Positions 22,357 to 32,948 of a DNA stretch of 64,000 nucleotides are shown here, one piece after another. Every line of letters begins with the position of its first letter. The stretch's first letter is position 1. The notes beneath the pieces were generated by a model. The model saw only the letters and a program-made list of their open reading frames with translations, was not told the DNA's origin and made no database searches. This DNA is from Micromussa lordhowensis (Eukaryota > Cnidaria > Anthozoa > Scleractinia > Lobophylliidae). The stretch is from assembly GCA_964020085.1 (NCBI GenBank), contig OZ026595.1:12701093-12765092 (forward strand), in the 5' to 3' direction. The position numbers and the translations under genes were made by a program.

Positions 22357-22852
22357 TTGATTTGACGACGGTCAGTAATTACGACCTCGGTAAAGATTCT
22401 CCCATACAGACCGACTTAGCTCGGTTAATAAGTTGTTTATTATGTGGCAAAAACAAGAGCAATGTAATTTGTTTAATGTAACTGGATTGTACTAACTGAC
22501 ATTTTGCTTTCGAATGGCGATGTGCCGAAGTGAATTCTTTCAAAGTTTGCTCGTCCTCTTTACTTTTTTTTTCTCATCAGCTTTTTGACACTTACAGAAA
22601 AAATATTGTTAGATGAAAACAGTCAATGATTTTGCATTTTAGTTTGCAACTTTTTCACTTCAAAACATTACCGGTCTAGATGTCGGTCAAGATGGGAAAA
22701 TGTAGACCGTTGTCAATATCCATTTCAGCCAATCAAATTCGTGACCTTGGTAGTTCCCAGTCCTTGAGAGACAGAGCCATATAATAATGTCTGATAACGA
22801 AGACATCAAAGAGACGGCCCGGGGATAAAAGCAAGCAGGATCTCAGGAATAA

Positions 22853-23720
22853 AACACTTCAGACATAACTAATCGATGATCAATGAAATCAATTGGTAAT
22901 CGATGATTAATCGATGAGTAATCAGTTGATTAGTCATTGATTACTGGCGCTGATCCAATGATTAATCGAAGCCCAAACATTTTGTGGCCTATCGATTACT
23001 CATAGATGAAATCGATTACTCATTGATTTAACTGATTACTCATCGATGGCTCATCGATCGCTCATCGACTATCATACTGTGCGCGAGAGACACTTTTTGC
23101 TCTCTGGTACCATTTGTTTGCGATTGTGATTCTTTTATCTGTGGTGCACGCATTTTTCCTTGTATCAGAAGTTCCTGTTGATGGTGTCGAGGCGCAAAGT
23201 GATAATCACAAATACAGATGATTTTCAATTGTGCAATATGTCACCTTACCCAACTTCTTATTTAATAACAAAACAACTGAACAGTAACCGACCAGTCTGA
23301 AAATGAAACTAAGAGGTACCCTGACAAGGATCGACTACGTGATTATCGATTTTTTTTTGGGGGGGGGGGAGGGGGTGTTTGTCAGCAAAGTAAAACTGCT
23401 TCGGTTTATATGGAAACATCCGTCATAAGCACTTATATAACCAGCTTAAGTATTGAACATTTGTACAAGTTCCGATTTTTTAGCCTTTAAGCTAATGGAT
23501 GAAAATCAATGACTAATCAATGCAATCAGTGACTAATCGATGCAATCGATGACTAATCGATGACCAAAAATTTTGTGGCCCATCGATTAGTCATCGATCA
23601 CTCATTGATCAACGGGAATAATCAATGACTAATCAACTGATTACCTATCGATTACCTATTGATTACTCATTGATTTAATTGATGTCATTGATATCATCGA
23701 TTAGTTATGTCTGGAACACT
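22853..23720. mobile_element. TIR element with TAATCGATGA arrays
   Basis: The left end CAGACATAACTAATCGATGA (from about 22860) is inverted at the right (TCATCGATTAGTTATGTCTG, ending about 23713). AACACT lies outside both ends as a candidate target duplication. Inside each end are arrays of ATCGATGACTAATCGATG-type words on both strands, about 180-220 bp each. The middle (23080-23480) is non-coding and includes a T9/G10-type homopolymer run near 23348-23370. Confidence 0.75.
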
Positions 23721-24110
23721 CAGTCAAACTGTACAGTAGTCTCCTTGAAGGAGAGCGACATTAGTCTCTGGCGAAACCAGACCAGAAGCCAGACAAAATT
23801 ACAACCTCGTTCAAAGGGTCTCTCATCTTACCCTAGGAACGAGGTTGACAAAATCAAGTTTTCAAATGAGCGACAATCCCCCGTGGAGGGGGTGGGAGAG
23901 TACTCTCGCGAATTTTGGTTAGAGGTGTGCTGCGAAGGTTCTTGATCCCTAACCCTATTTAAGGACTAAGAAAGCGAAAAGTGATATCCTATTTAAAAAG
24001 CCCAAACCCAAAAAATGACACCCTATTCAAGGCTATTAAACGTCTTGTTGCAAAATCATTTTGTTAATGCTTAAACGGATACATCAAGTTAAAAAAAAAA
24101 CATTAGTTTA

Positions 24111-24146
24111 GGCGGGCGTTTTCACACTCCAGTATTAGATAATTAA

Positions 24147-24220
<74 letters not shown>

Positions 24221-24221
24221 A

Positions 24222-24258
<37 letters not shown>

Positions 24259-24276
24259 TTTTATTAAAAACGCCCT
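24111..24276. repeat. Foldback element with GCGCGTAGCGCC centre
   Basis: GGCGTTTT...AACAATTATTCCA and GTTGGATATGAGATGAT on the left are mirrored by ATCATCTCATATCCAAC and TGGAATAATTGTT...AAAACGCC on the right, around GAGGCGCGTAGCGCCGAG. It is almost completely self-complementary and non-coding. Confidence 0.8.
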
Positions 24277-25411
24277 CAAAATATAGAAAACTAGACTACA
24301 ATTTAAATAAAAAGGCCCAAAAAATCATCCATACGCTCGCCATTTTTGTAGATCATGGTATAATGGCTCATATACCATGATGGCTAAGCCAATGAAAACT
24401 CTCGAATTGCATTATCCAATGATCCAGGTTTTAATAATACAATTTAGCTGCCCTATCTAAGGACCACACCAGGAACACAGTAACAAAAGGGTCAAAAGTG
24501 TTACCCTAGGATCGAGAACCTCAAAAATGATACCCTTTTCCGCGGCACGTACCTATAGCACCTATATATGGGAGAACCCCCAGGGTCCAAAGCAAACCGA
24601 ACTAGCAAAACATAAACATGGTGTCAGCACCATGCATACCACACAACATATGGGTGACCATTGACACACCACAGTCGAACAGCTCTGCTTTACTCTTTCC
24701 TAAAAAGACCTCTTATATAGAATCGTACAACAATAATGTGAAAGGTTGGTGGAGGTGGCGAAAAGGGCACATGTACAAATGTTACGAGCCGTAGGCGTCA
24801 TGTGGGCCTGCCTTTGGTTGGTCATCAGACGATATTTCCGGTCCCCAGAAGCGCCGCAAGAATTTCAAAATTGTGAATTTAAGTCATAGACATGCTTTGC
24901 CGCTCAGGCGTCCAGCCGTCTCTTCTCCAGACCATACAGACCGGACTCGAGGAAAACGAGGTCAACATAACCTCATACCTTTTTTTCGGTATCATATTTT
25001 GGCAGCCACAATGTACAATATAAAACAATGAGCACTATAGCCAGCAGTTAGCAGGCGAGCCGAGACAGTTTTTCTACCTGTAAAGAACCGAATGTTACAC
25101 AAAAAGCCATTTACTTCATGATGTAAGCTTATTCTTATTAGCTTTAAAGACGATCTAGAGAATATGCATATGAAGGCATTTTTCACAAAAGCTTTTACTA
25201 TAAACAGAAATTCATAAATGAAATAAATGAATTTTCACTTACAATTACTAATGAAGGCAATCCTCAGAGAAGAGTTTTAGTGGTACCGGCACGTGCTGTG
25301 AGCGCCTACCTGGCTGCACTTGCTATCGCTCTGATAAAACGTCATATTTACTGCCTCAAGATTATTCGTTTCAATTGCCATTTTTAAGAACAGGCACTTA
25401 ATCATATCCCT
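24277..25411. other. Non-coding stretch before the LINE
   Basis: No gene recognised. Stretches such as 23940-24090 and 24480-24550 repeat the phrasing CCCTATTTAAGG/AATGATACCC, which looks like a dispersed low-copy repeat. The final part may include the 5' UTR of the LINE. Confidence 0.4.
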
Positions 25412-28000
25412 ATGGCTCTGGTCTACTCTAGATCATTTTTGAAAGCTATTTCATCGAGTATTCCAACGCGATGTCCTTCGGATTTGTGGCGACGCCTGAC
25501 TGATCATGGCATTTCAAGAGTGAAACCAACACGTAGAGGTTGCCGTGGAGGTCAACGCAAATGAATTGGAATCAATCACAGGCTCAGTCAAGAGCAGCAG
25601 CCCGTTTTCACCTCCTTGAGCCGCCTCAATTCATCCAATTTGTCTGTCTTCAACATATCTACTATGTCTACTGGAAATCTCGAAGGCCAAGCTTCTTTGC
25701 ATAATACTTCAAGGGAGTCATTAAATATTCAATTTAACACCTCTGCTAGCATTCCAGTCGGTAGGAATGAGCCGCGGGATCCCGAGAGAACTTCATGGGA
25801 CAACAACAGCCAAACAACAAACTCTGTGCAGAACTGCGCGCGGGGTATGGAAGGACTCGCTCACAGCAATTCATATCATGTTCCTAAAATCATGGTTACA
25901 AATGTCATGTCAATTGTACCAAAGATGAGTGAAGTGAGTGAATTCGTGTTGCGCAACAAAGTTAGTCTCGCTTTTATCACTGAAACATGGCTCCAGTCTT
26001 CTATCGCTGCTTCAATCATTGATATTCCGGGCTACTCAGTCCTACGTAGGGACCGTTCGTCCGATCATCATGGTGGCGTTTGCCTCTACATTAATGCTGA
26101 AATTCGATACAAACGACTGGACACTCTCTCGTGCTGCCCCGATCACGAGGTATTATGGGTTCAGCTACGCCCTAAACGCCTGCCGCAGGGGTTTTCCTCC
26201 CTGATAGTAGCTGCCGCTGAGAACGAGTTTATGCATGAACACTTGTTCCAGTCACTGAAACTTGTCAAGTCACGCTTCCCCAATTGCGCTCTTATTGTGG
26301 CAGGAGACTTCAATCGCTTCGACACGAAGCCAATCGAAAGGCATTTCCGCCTCAAGCAAATAGTGAAAATTCCAACCAGAAAGGACGCAATCTTAGACCG
26401 TGTCCTCACTAACCTGCGCTGCTTTTACTTTGCTCCTCAGGGCTTCCCGCCCTTTGGCCTGTCTGACCACAATACCATTACTGTGGAGGCTAAAGTAAGA
26501 GACAACTGTTGTCAACAATCTCGATTTGTGTTCAAGCGTGACAAGCGGGAAAGTAGGAAAGCTGAGCTAGGTAGATACCTGTGTGCAATTGATTGGACAA
26601 CGTTATTCTCCTCTGCAAACTGTTGTCAGGAAATGCTTGACATATTCAACAAGGTGTTGCATACAGGGCTTGACCTTCTGATGCCCGTTAGGAGAGTTCG
26701 CGTTAATACATCTGACGCCCCATGGATGAACGATCACCTTAAATCACTCATCCTCAAACGACAGAAAGCCTTTCACGATGGCGGCACGGGATCAATGCTG
26801 TACAAATTCTACAGGAATGCTGTAAATCGTGAAAGGAAATCATGCAAGGCCCGATTTTACAAGTCTAATGTCGAGCATATGAAGAAGGAGAATCCCAAGG
26901 TTTGGTGGAAGGAGGTCAAACGCTTGTGTGGCTTCAACTCAAACTCGGGGACCGTTTCTAGTCACATTCACATTGAAGGAATTGAAAATCTTACTGATCA
27001 GGAACTTGCAAACGCAATCAACAAGGCCTTCCTTGAGCCTCTTGAAGAATATCGTCTGCCCCAACCGCTGACCAAACTTCGCATCGATGAGGACACGCCT
27101 GAGCTTCCGGAGGTTTCGGATATGCGTATTTTTAAGTTATTGACTGCGTTAAACCCTTCCAAGGCGTGTGGTCCTGACGAGATACCAAACTGGTTGCTCA
27201 AAGAGTATGCTGAATGTTTGTCCCTTCCAATCAGCAGAATTATCAACCTCTCCTTGAATGAGCAGTCTCTTCCAAAGATCTGGAAGTTCGCGGATGTGTC
27301 TCCTCTACCAAAGGTGAAGCCAGTCGAAGACCTGAAGAAGCAGCTCAGACCTATCTCCCTTACTCCATGTCTATCGAAAGTTGCAGAGGAGTGCATAATT
27401 TTCGATTACGTAAAACCTGCAGTTCTGGATGTGCTCGACCCAAGCCAATATGGAGCTGTTCCCAATTCCTCAACGACCCAGGCGCTGATACACATGCTTC
27501 ACAACTGGTCCAAGGAAACCGATGGCAACGGCGCTACAGTTAGAGCTATTCTCTTTGACTATAAAAAAGTGTTTGACCTTATAGATCATAGAATACTCGT
27601 AGAGAAATTGTGCAGGCTGAATCTGCCTACAAGAATTATTAATTGGATCATTGATTTCCTTTCTAATCGTTCCCAAAGAATCAAACTATCTGAGGGCTGT
27701 TATTCAGAGTGGGGTTCAGTATCCTCCGGAGTCCCTCAGGGAACAAAATTAGGCCCATGGCTGTTTCTTGTACTTATAAATGACTTAGATGTTGATGATT
27801 TAGCTAATGTATGGAAGTACGGTGACGATACGACGGCATCAGAAGTCGTTACCAAGGGCAACCGCAGTTGTGCCCAGGATATTTTTAGATAGGGTCGCGG
27901 AGTGGTCTATGCAGAATAGAGTCAAACTCAATAGCGAAAAGTGTAAGGAACTCAGAATATCTTTTGTAAAGAATGAGCCCCAGTTTGCGCCTATTGTGGT
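25412..28000 (+). pseudogene. CR1/L2-like LINE: endonuclease and reverse transcriptase
   Basis: One frame runs from an ATG at 25412 to 27892, interrupted by a TGA at 25562. After a basic Arg/Gly N-terminus (TRRGCRGGQRK) comes an apurinic endonuclease with ETWL, GGVCLY, GDFN and LSDHN. A reverse transcriptase follows (NPSKACGPDEIPNWLLK, LRPISLTPCLSK, FDYKKVFDLIDH, SSGVPQGTKLGP, KYGDDTT). The palm motif reads YGDD rather than the more usual Y-A/V-DD. Near 27890 the frame shifts by one; DRVAEWSMQNRVKLNSEKCKE continues in another frame until the assembly gap. The order endonuclease-RT without an RNase H or integrase fits the jockey/CR1/L2 group. The 3' end is lost in the gap. Confidence 0.85.
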
Positions 28001-28200
28001 NNNNNNNNNNNNNNNNNNNNNNNNNNNNNNNNNNNNNNNNNNNNNNNNNNNNNNNNNNNNNNNNNNNNNNNNNNNNNNNNNNNNNNNNNNNNNNNNNNNN
28101 NNNNNNNNNNNNNNNNNNNNNNNNNNNNNNNNNNNNNNNNNNNNNNNNNNNNNNNNNNNNNNNNNNNNNNNNNNNNNNNNNNNNNNNNNNNNNNNNNNNN
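28001..28200. other. Assembly gap of 200 N
   Basis: Exactly 200 undetermined bases, a placeholder length. Reading frames drawn through it are meaningless. Confidence 0.99.
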
Positions 28201-28441
28201 CTTCCTGGTGGTGAACCATAGTGTCAAGGAAGGCAATTTTTCCCTCGCTTTCACGTTCAATCGTGAACTTAATGCAAGGTTCAATTGAATTTAGATGTTC
28301 GAGAACGACCACGAAATTTGATAGTACTCAGCCTTTTTCTCGAACATCTAAATTCAATTGAACCTTGCATTAAGTTCACGATTGAACGTGAAAGCGAGGG
28401 AAAAATTGCCTTCCTTGACACTATGGTTCACCACCAGGAAG
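28201..28441. repeat. 105-bp inverted duplication beside the gap
   Basis: 28201-28305 is the reverse complement of 28337-28441 with no mismatch seen. The two arms are separated by about 31 bp (CGACCACGAAATTTGATAGT...). The right arm is the coding start of the Penelope-like fragment. Perfect arms next to a gap suggest an assembly foldback, but a true inverted junction is possible. Confidence 0.9.
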
Positions 28442-29202
28442 ACGGAAGATTAACTACCACCGTTTACCGGAAACCTACTCACACTGATCGCTATCTATCT
28501 TTCTCATCGCACCATCCTAGTATGCACAAGCGAGCTGTGGTTAAATCATTGATGGATCGGGCCGAAAGAATCCCCACAACAAAATCTGATCGAAGTAAGG
28601 AAAAGCAACGAGTAATATCGACATTACAGTCCAATGGATACCCCAAGCGCTTTATTTTGGATGCCAGCAAGCCTAAATCACCGTTGAAAGACACAATTAA
28701 CGCTGCAGAATCTGGGCGAGGCTATAGCACAATTCCATACATTAGCGGGACCTCTGAGCCAATAAAGAGAGTCTTGGAAAACCACGGCATCAAAGTGGCA
28801 TTTAAACCCTATCAAACAATAAGCCAGGTGTTTCCCAAACCGAAAGACCAAATAGACAAAGAAGAAACTCGTGGTCCTGTTTACGACATTCCTTGCGCTG
28901 ATTGCAGCAAGAGCTACATTGGCGAAACGCAAAGAAAATTCTCAACAAGAAGAGGCGAGCACCAAAAGGCTGTCGCACGGAGACAATGCGAAAAATCAGC
29001 ACTTGCAGATCACGTGATAAATACCAATCACGATATCGCATGGGATGAGGCCACAATTCTCAGGACCAATACCAATTGGCACCAAAGGAAGATTCTGGAA
29101 GCTTGGGAGATTAATTGCGCGAAAGACCCGCTCAACCGAGACGACGGGGCGTTACTCCCCAAGGAGTATTTGCACTTGACCCTCGCAAACAAGAAAAAAT
29201 GA
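28337..29202 (+). pseudogene. Penelope-like element fragment: RT C-terminus and GIY-YIG endonuclease
   Basis: An intact frame gives the C-terminal part of a Penelope-like polymerase: KFTIERESEGKIAFLDT and VYRKPTHTDRYLSFSSHHP (post-palm segments). A linker follows, then a GIY-YIG-type nuclease with VYDIPCADCSKSYIGET, STRRGEH and ADHVINTNHDI. The protein ends LTLANKKK at 29202. The palm motifs and everything upstream are missing, so the copy is 5' truncated (or its start is lost at the gap). A hammerhead-like motif follows 67 bp after the stop, as is known for this element class. The fragment ends against the Polinton, whose first gene seems truncated there. Confidence 0.85.
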
Positions 29203-29269
29203 CACATATCTTGAATTTTTAATCAGCGTCTTGTTTATATCTAAGCCTTTGTGTGGTTTTTTCTTTCAC

Positions 29270-29312
29270 TTCCCCTGAAGAAGGTCCGTGGTTGCGACCG
29301 AAACGTCGGGAA
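29270..29312 (+). ncRNA. Hammerhead-ribozyme-like motif of the Penelope-like element
   Basis: CTGAAGA (29275-29281) is followed by a stem with GGTC and GACC (within 29282-29299) and GAAA (29300-29303), then CGTC. Stem I pairs TTCCC (29270-29274) with GGGAA (29308-29312). Cleavage would be expected after GTC at 29307. Penelope-like elements are known to carry minimal hammerheads near their termini. The position just 3' of the GIY-YIG coding region agrees with this. Activity is not shown. Confidence 0.65.
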
Positions 29313-29384
29313 CATTTTTATTGTAAATATCATCTTTTAAACCACCAGTGTAACCTAAGTTTGTATTTTTAAATATTTTTTCAA

Positions 29385-29894
29385 ATGTACCCACCTGGTG
29401 ACAAACCCAGTTTTAATATAACAAAGATTGTCAAAGATGGTGCTAATAATAATGAGTATCCTATCACTCTTGAATTCAATGAAACAACATTCAGGTTCAC
29501 GGTTATGTTAGCCAAAAACTACCAACTTGATTTAACAGCAAGTAATTTCAATGAACTAATCGGGTTCAAAAAAGAAGTGTTAAAAAATGAAATTAATACA
29601 GGATCAAGTGTGCCCAATCTCAGTCAAGACACTGACATACTCAATATTCACTGTGACTTGATTAATGATTCACTTGTGGACGGTAAAGAAACAGACATCA
29701 TTTATTCCTTTTCAACCAGCGTGCTTCGCCCTAGTTACTCATTCACCATCGAACCAAGAAGAGTAACATACAATCCCACCAATAAGAATATTATAGATAG
29801 TATCGGGATTCATATCACTGATGGAAAAAGAAGATTAATTGACCTGAATGGAGCAGATACGTCTTTTTCATTACTCTTGAAAAAAATAGAATAA
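29385..29894 (+). pseudogene. Penton-like minor capsid protein, probable C-terminal part
   Basis: The 169-residue frame starts at an ATG just downstream of the Penelope-like element. It ends with IIDSIGIHITDGKRRLIDLNG and SLLLKKIE, the kind of C-terminal strand pattern seen in the minor capsid (penton-like) proteins of animal Polintons. No N-terminal half is visible. The upstream frame is closed by a TAA a few codons earlier, so the protein was probably truncated when the Penelope-like element arrived. The assignment rests on position next to the capsid genes and on strand pattern; it is not certain. Confidence 0.5.
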
Positions 29895-29911
29895 TATAAC
29901 ATAATATTATA

Positions 29912-30286
29912 ATGAAACCATTTGAATTCATGAGAGTTTATCATCCAAAGCTTGGTTTATTTGTAGATAAACACGTTGGGTCTGGGATTATTGTTGACAA
30001 TATTTTTAAACCAATGAAGAGTGTTGCGTCATCAGTTGTTAAAAAATTTGTCAAGCCCTTGGGTAAGAAAGCGATAGAATCAGGTATTTCACATGCAGGT
30101 GAGAGGGCAGGAAAAAAGATATCTGAGAAGTCAGGAGACCTAATAATGAAAAGACTAAGGAATATGAGGAAGGGTAATACAGGACAAAGAGCTAAAATAG
30201 TTCCACCCATTAAACAGCAAGAAGAGAGTACAGATATGATCATCGATAGATTGATATCAGGATCTGGTTTGAAGAGAAGGAGGTAA
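29912..30286 (+). CDS. Small basic Polinton protein of unknown function
   Basis: An intact 124-residue frame lies between the penton-like and major capsid genes. It is rich in Lys and Arg, with FVDKHVGSGIIVDNIF early, a central amphipathic GKKAIESGISHAGERAGKK and a C-terminus SGSGLKRRR. Its charge suggests a nucleic-acid-associated or internal virion protein, but that is inference. It starts 18 bp after the preceding stop. Tight spacing of this kind is usual within these gene blocks. Confidence 0.55.
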   Translation: MKPFEFMRVYHPKLGLFVDKHVGSGIIVDNIFKPMKSVASSVVKKFVKPLGKKAIESGISHAGERAGKKISEKSGDLIMKRLRNMRKGNTGQRAKIVPPIKQQEESTDMIIDRLISGSGLKRRR

Positions 30287-30314
30287 AATGAAAATTATGT
30301 AATATAATAATATA

Positions 30315-31601
30315 ATGGCCTTCAGATCAAGTGAATATTTACAGAGAAATGAGTTGGTTCGATATCAACTGGACAATGTCATTCTGATTCCGGATGCTGC
30401 TCAACACCAACAAAAAAATGGGTACAAGTTCACGATTAATGACCGGTCTTCATTCTACGATTGGTATAATGCTTATTTCGAGGTACAATTCCAGTTGCAA
30501 GTATTAGCTGATGGAACAGGAGTTCCGGATGCAACACGTTCAACAGTTATCAATGGAGCCCATTCGCTGATTAACCACTTGACGATAAAGAGTGCTGGTA
30601 AGATTGTGTACGATACTAATAATCTCCATAAAGTTACGTTTGTCAAGAATCTCCTGGAATATAGTGATGATTTTAGTCGCTCAGTAGCTAAAGATAGTTT
30701 TTGGTATCTGGATGTGGCGAATGCTAACATGACCGCCATCGGAAATACCGGGTTTGAGGCTAGACGAAATTTGACGAAAAGAGTTGGTGAGGGTGGTGGT
30801 GAAGAAGCTGCCAAAGATATCAATGTAATCATACCTCTTAATCGTTACAGTTTCTTTGAAGAGTTGTATGATAAAATGTTGGAACCAATGCAACTCGAGT
30901 TTGGTATAAATTTGCAGAAAGACGCTGAATTAATATATAAGGCCGCTGCAGCAGCTGCTGGTCGAGTGGTTGTCAATAGATTCTTACTGTGGGTCCCAAG
31001 ATTGACACCAAAGGACATCCGTTACGATGAATTTGTCAAATCCTTCAAATCGAATAAATCTTGGACATACAACAGAGAAATGTATCAGGTTTCCGCACCA
31101 GCACAAAGCAGTGGATTCTTCCAGATCTCCCCCAGTATTGATAATGTCAAGGCTGTATTTGTTTATCTTCAACGAGCTAAAACAGAAAATGAAAATTAGA
31201 ATCCATACCACTTTGACACTTATAAACTGAATGCAGCCGATAATAACAGTCATCTAACAACGTGCAGATTGGAATATGGGAATGGAGTGTTCTACCCAGA
31301 AACTGAATACGATTCAGAATCAAAAGTAAGGATCTACAACGATTTGATGTCTTATGGTATGAGAAAGAATAATTACAACAGCGGCACTCAACTGAACATA
31401 GCTAATTACAACTCTCTTTATTCCATCATATATTTTGATTTATCATATCAAACGGATAAAGTAACAAGAGATCCAAAGCAGTTGATTTTCAGGTATAAAC
31501 TGAGTGCTAATAGTGCAGCTGCTTTCAGTGTGCACGCCGTCGTCATGTATGAGGAAGAAATCATCATCGACAAGGTTGGAAATGAAGTGGTCATAGTGTA
31601 A
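30315..31601 (+). pseudogene. Polinton major capsid protein with one in-frame stop
   Basis: A single frame spans 428 codons, interrupted only by a TAG at 31197-31199. The size fits the double-jelly-roll major capsid proteins of Polintons. The opening MAFRSSEYLQRNELVRYQLD, HSLINHLTIKSAGKIVYD, the aromatic-rich beta segments and the closing SAAAFSVHAVVMYEEEI fit the capsid family. The small basic gene lies 28 bp upstream and the pVI-like gene about 75 bp downstream. Everything after the stop (about one third) remains open, so the lesion is recent, or it is a base error. The plausible ancestral role is the capsomer of an icosahedral virion. Confidence 0.75.
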
Positions 31602-31676
31602 AAAGTATTAAGATATTCATTATTTTGTATATGTTTTGTAATTAAAAAATTATATAACATATAATATATACAACAA

Positions 31677-32473
31677 ATGACTCAACTTTTTGAAATAAAT
31701 GTAAAACTATCAGAAAATCAGAAGAAGAATATCGGTGATGCTTACCGTAAAAGGGAAACAGTTGTAATCAGACTCACAAATGATTCTCTTAGTGGAAATG
31801 ACACTTTATACGTTCCAGCGATGATGAAGAAGAGATTGGAGAAGAATCGCAGAGAGAAGAAAGGTATGGATATTAAGCTTTCCAAGACCAATATCAGAAA
31901 ACAAGTAGGTGGTAGTTTATTGACTTCTGCTCTAGCTCTCGCACGTACATTCGGACCAACCATTGCGAAAACCTTGGGATTATCAGCTTTGGGAGGGTTA
32001 GCCAGTGAAGGCGCAAGCCAAATTGTCAAGAAAATAGCTGGAAAAGGAGTACAGAAAGGAGGTTTCCTTATACCACAAAACAAAATTGACAAACTCATTG
32101 CAAACAAGCATCTTCTATCAGCAAAACAAAAGAAAGATATAAATGAAGCCCTTCAATCAGGTTCAGGTGTTGTTATAAAACCAACAAAAACGCAATCGGG
32201 TGGTTTTGTTGGTACTTTACTCGCCAGTATTGGGATTCCTATGATATTGAACGCTTTGACTGGAAAGGGCGCTCCCAAGATTGGACTTCCTCCACAAGGG
32301 GGAAGAGGAGCTCCGAGAATGGGTATGTATAATCCACCACCCTTTATTGGAACATGGGACAAATTCGGTATGGGAATAAAAAAAAGCCCACCAAAAAAAA
32401 GAAGGGAAAAGGTCTACTATTAGGCCCAAACAGTCCATTCAATTCAATCCCACTCGTAGGAGCAATACTGTAA
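31677..32473 (+). pseudogene. pVI/core-like Polinton protein, frameshifted near the end
   Basis: The open frame from 31677 has GGSLLTSALALARTFGPTIA, a hydrophobic Gly/Ala/Leu segment, and later GGFVGTLLASIGIPMILNAL. These are amphipathic or membrane-active helices like those of adenovirus-type pVI and related internal proteins. It then becomes Pro/Gly rich (GLPPQGGRGAPR). Near 32390-32400, within adjacent A8 runs, the frame appears to slip. In the adjacent frame the coding sense continues as GLLLGPNSPFNSIPLVGAIL to a TAA at 32471. Homopolymer slippage, in evolution or in sequencing, is the obvious cause. Confidence 0.6.
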
Positions 32474-32504
32474 TGTAAAACCGAAATTCTATGAAGACAT
32501 CCCG

Positions 32505-32936
32505 ATGAGCAATCATGATCTGATAAAATGGTGTAGATATCTAAATATCCCAATCAATGATGTTTTGTCAAGAGATCAAAAAGTTCCACACAACCACAAA
32601 CAGGCTTTGTTTATCTACAATCTTGAACCATCATACATGAGCGGAAGTCATTGGGTAACAACTTATGTGAAAGATAATGTCATCAATTATTTTGACAGCT
32701 TTGGCATGCCTCCATTTCAAGAATTGGTAAATCATGCGAAAAGAAAGAATTTGACTCTTCTGCACCAAAACAATCAGATTCAGAATATAAAAACAACCAC
32801 ATGCGGCTATTTCTGTTTATACTTTTTAAATGAAATGAATAAGGGAAATTCATATTTTGATTTATTAAAAGTATTCAAAATACATGATGCAATGAAAAAT
32901 GAGAGATTTATTAAACATTATTTCAAAAATATCTAA
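32505..32936 (+). CDS. Adenain/Ulp1-like cysteine protease
   Basis: An intact 143-residue protein. The catalytic order is visible: His in GSHWVTTYV (about residue 49), an acidic residue in NYFDSFGMPP (about 63), Gln-containing QNNQIQNIK, and Cys in TTCGYFCLYFLNEM (about 100). This is the C5/C48-type maturation protease of adenoviruses and Polintons, presumed to process capsid precursors. Upstream the frame is open through KPKFYEDIP without an ATG, so the start at MSNHDL is the first available. It is one of the few unbroken genes of this Polinton copy. Confidence 0.8.
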   Translation: MSNHDLIKWCRYLNIPINDVLSRDQKVPHNHKQALFIYNLEPSYMSGSHWVTTYVKDNVINYFDSFGMPPFQELVNHAKRKNLTLLHQNNQIQNIKTTTCGYFCLYFLNEMNKGNSYFDLLKVFKIHDAMKNERFIKHYFKNI

Positions 32937-32948
32937 CATATAAATATA

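Noticed and set aside
27807..28312. Frames running through 28001-28200
   Set aside because: They cross 200 undetermined bases; only the real sequence on either side was interpreted.
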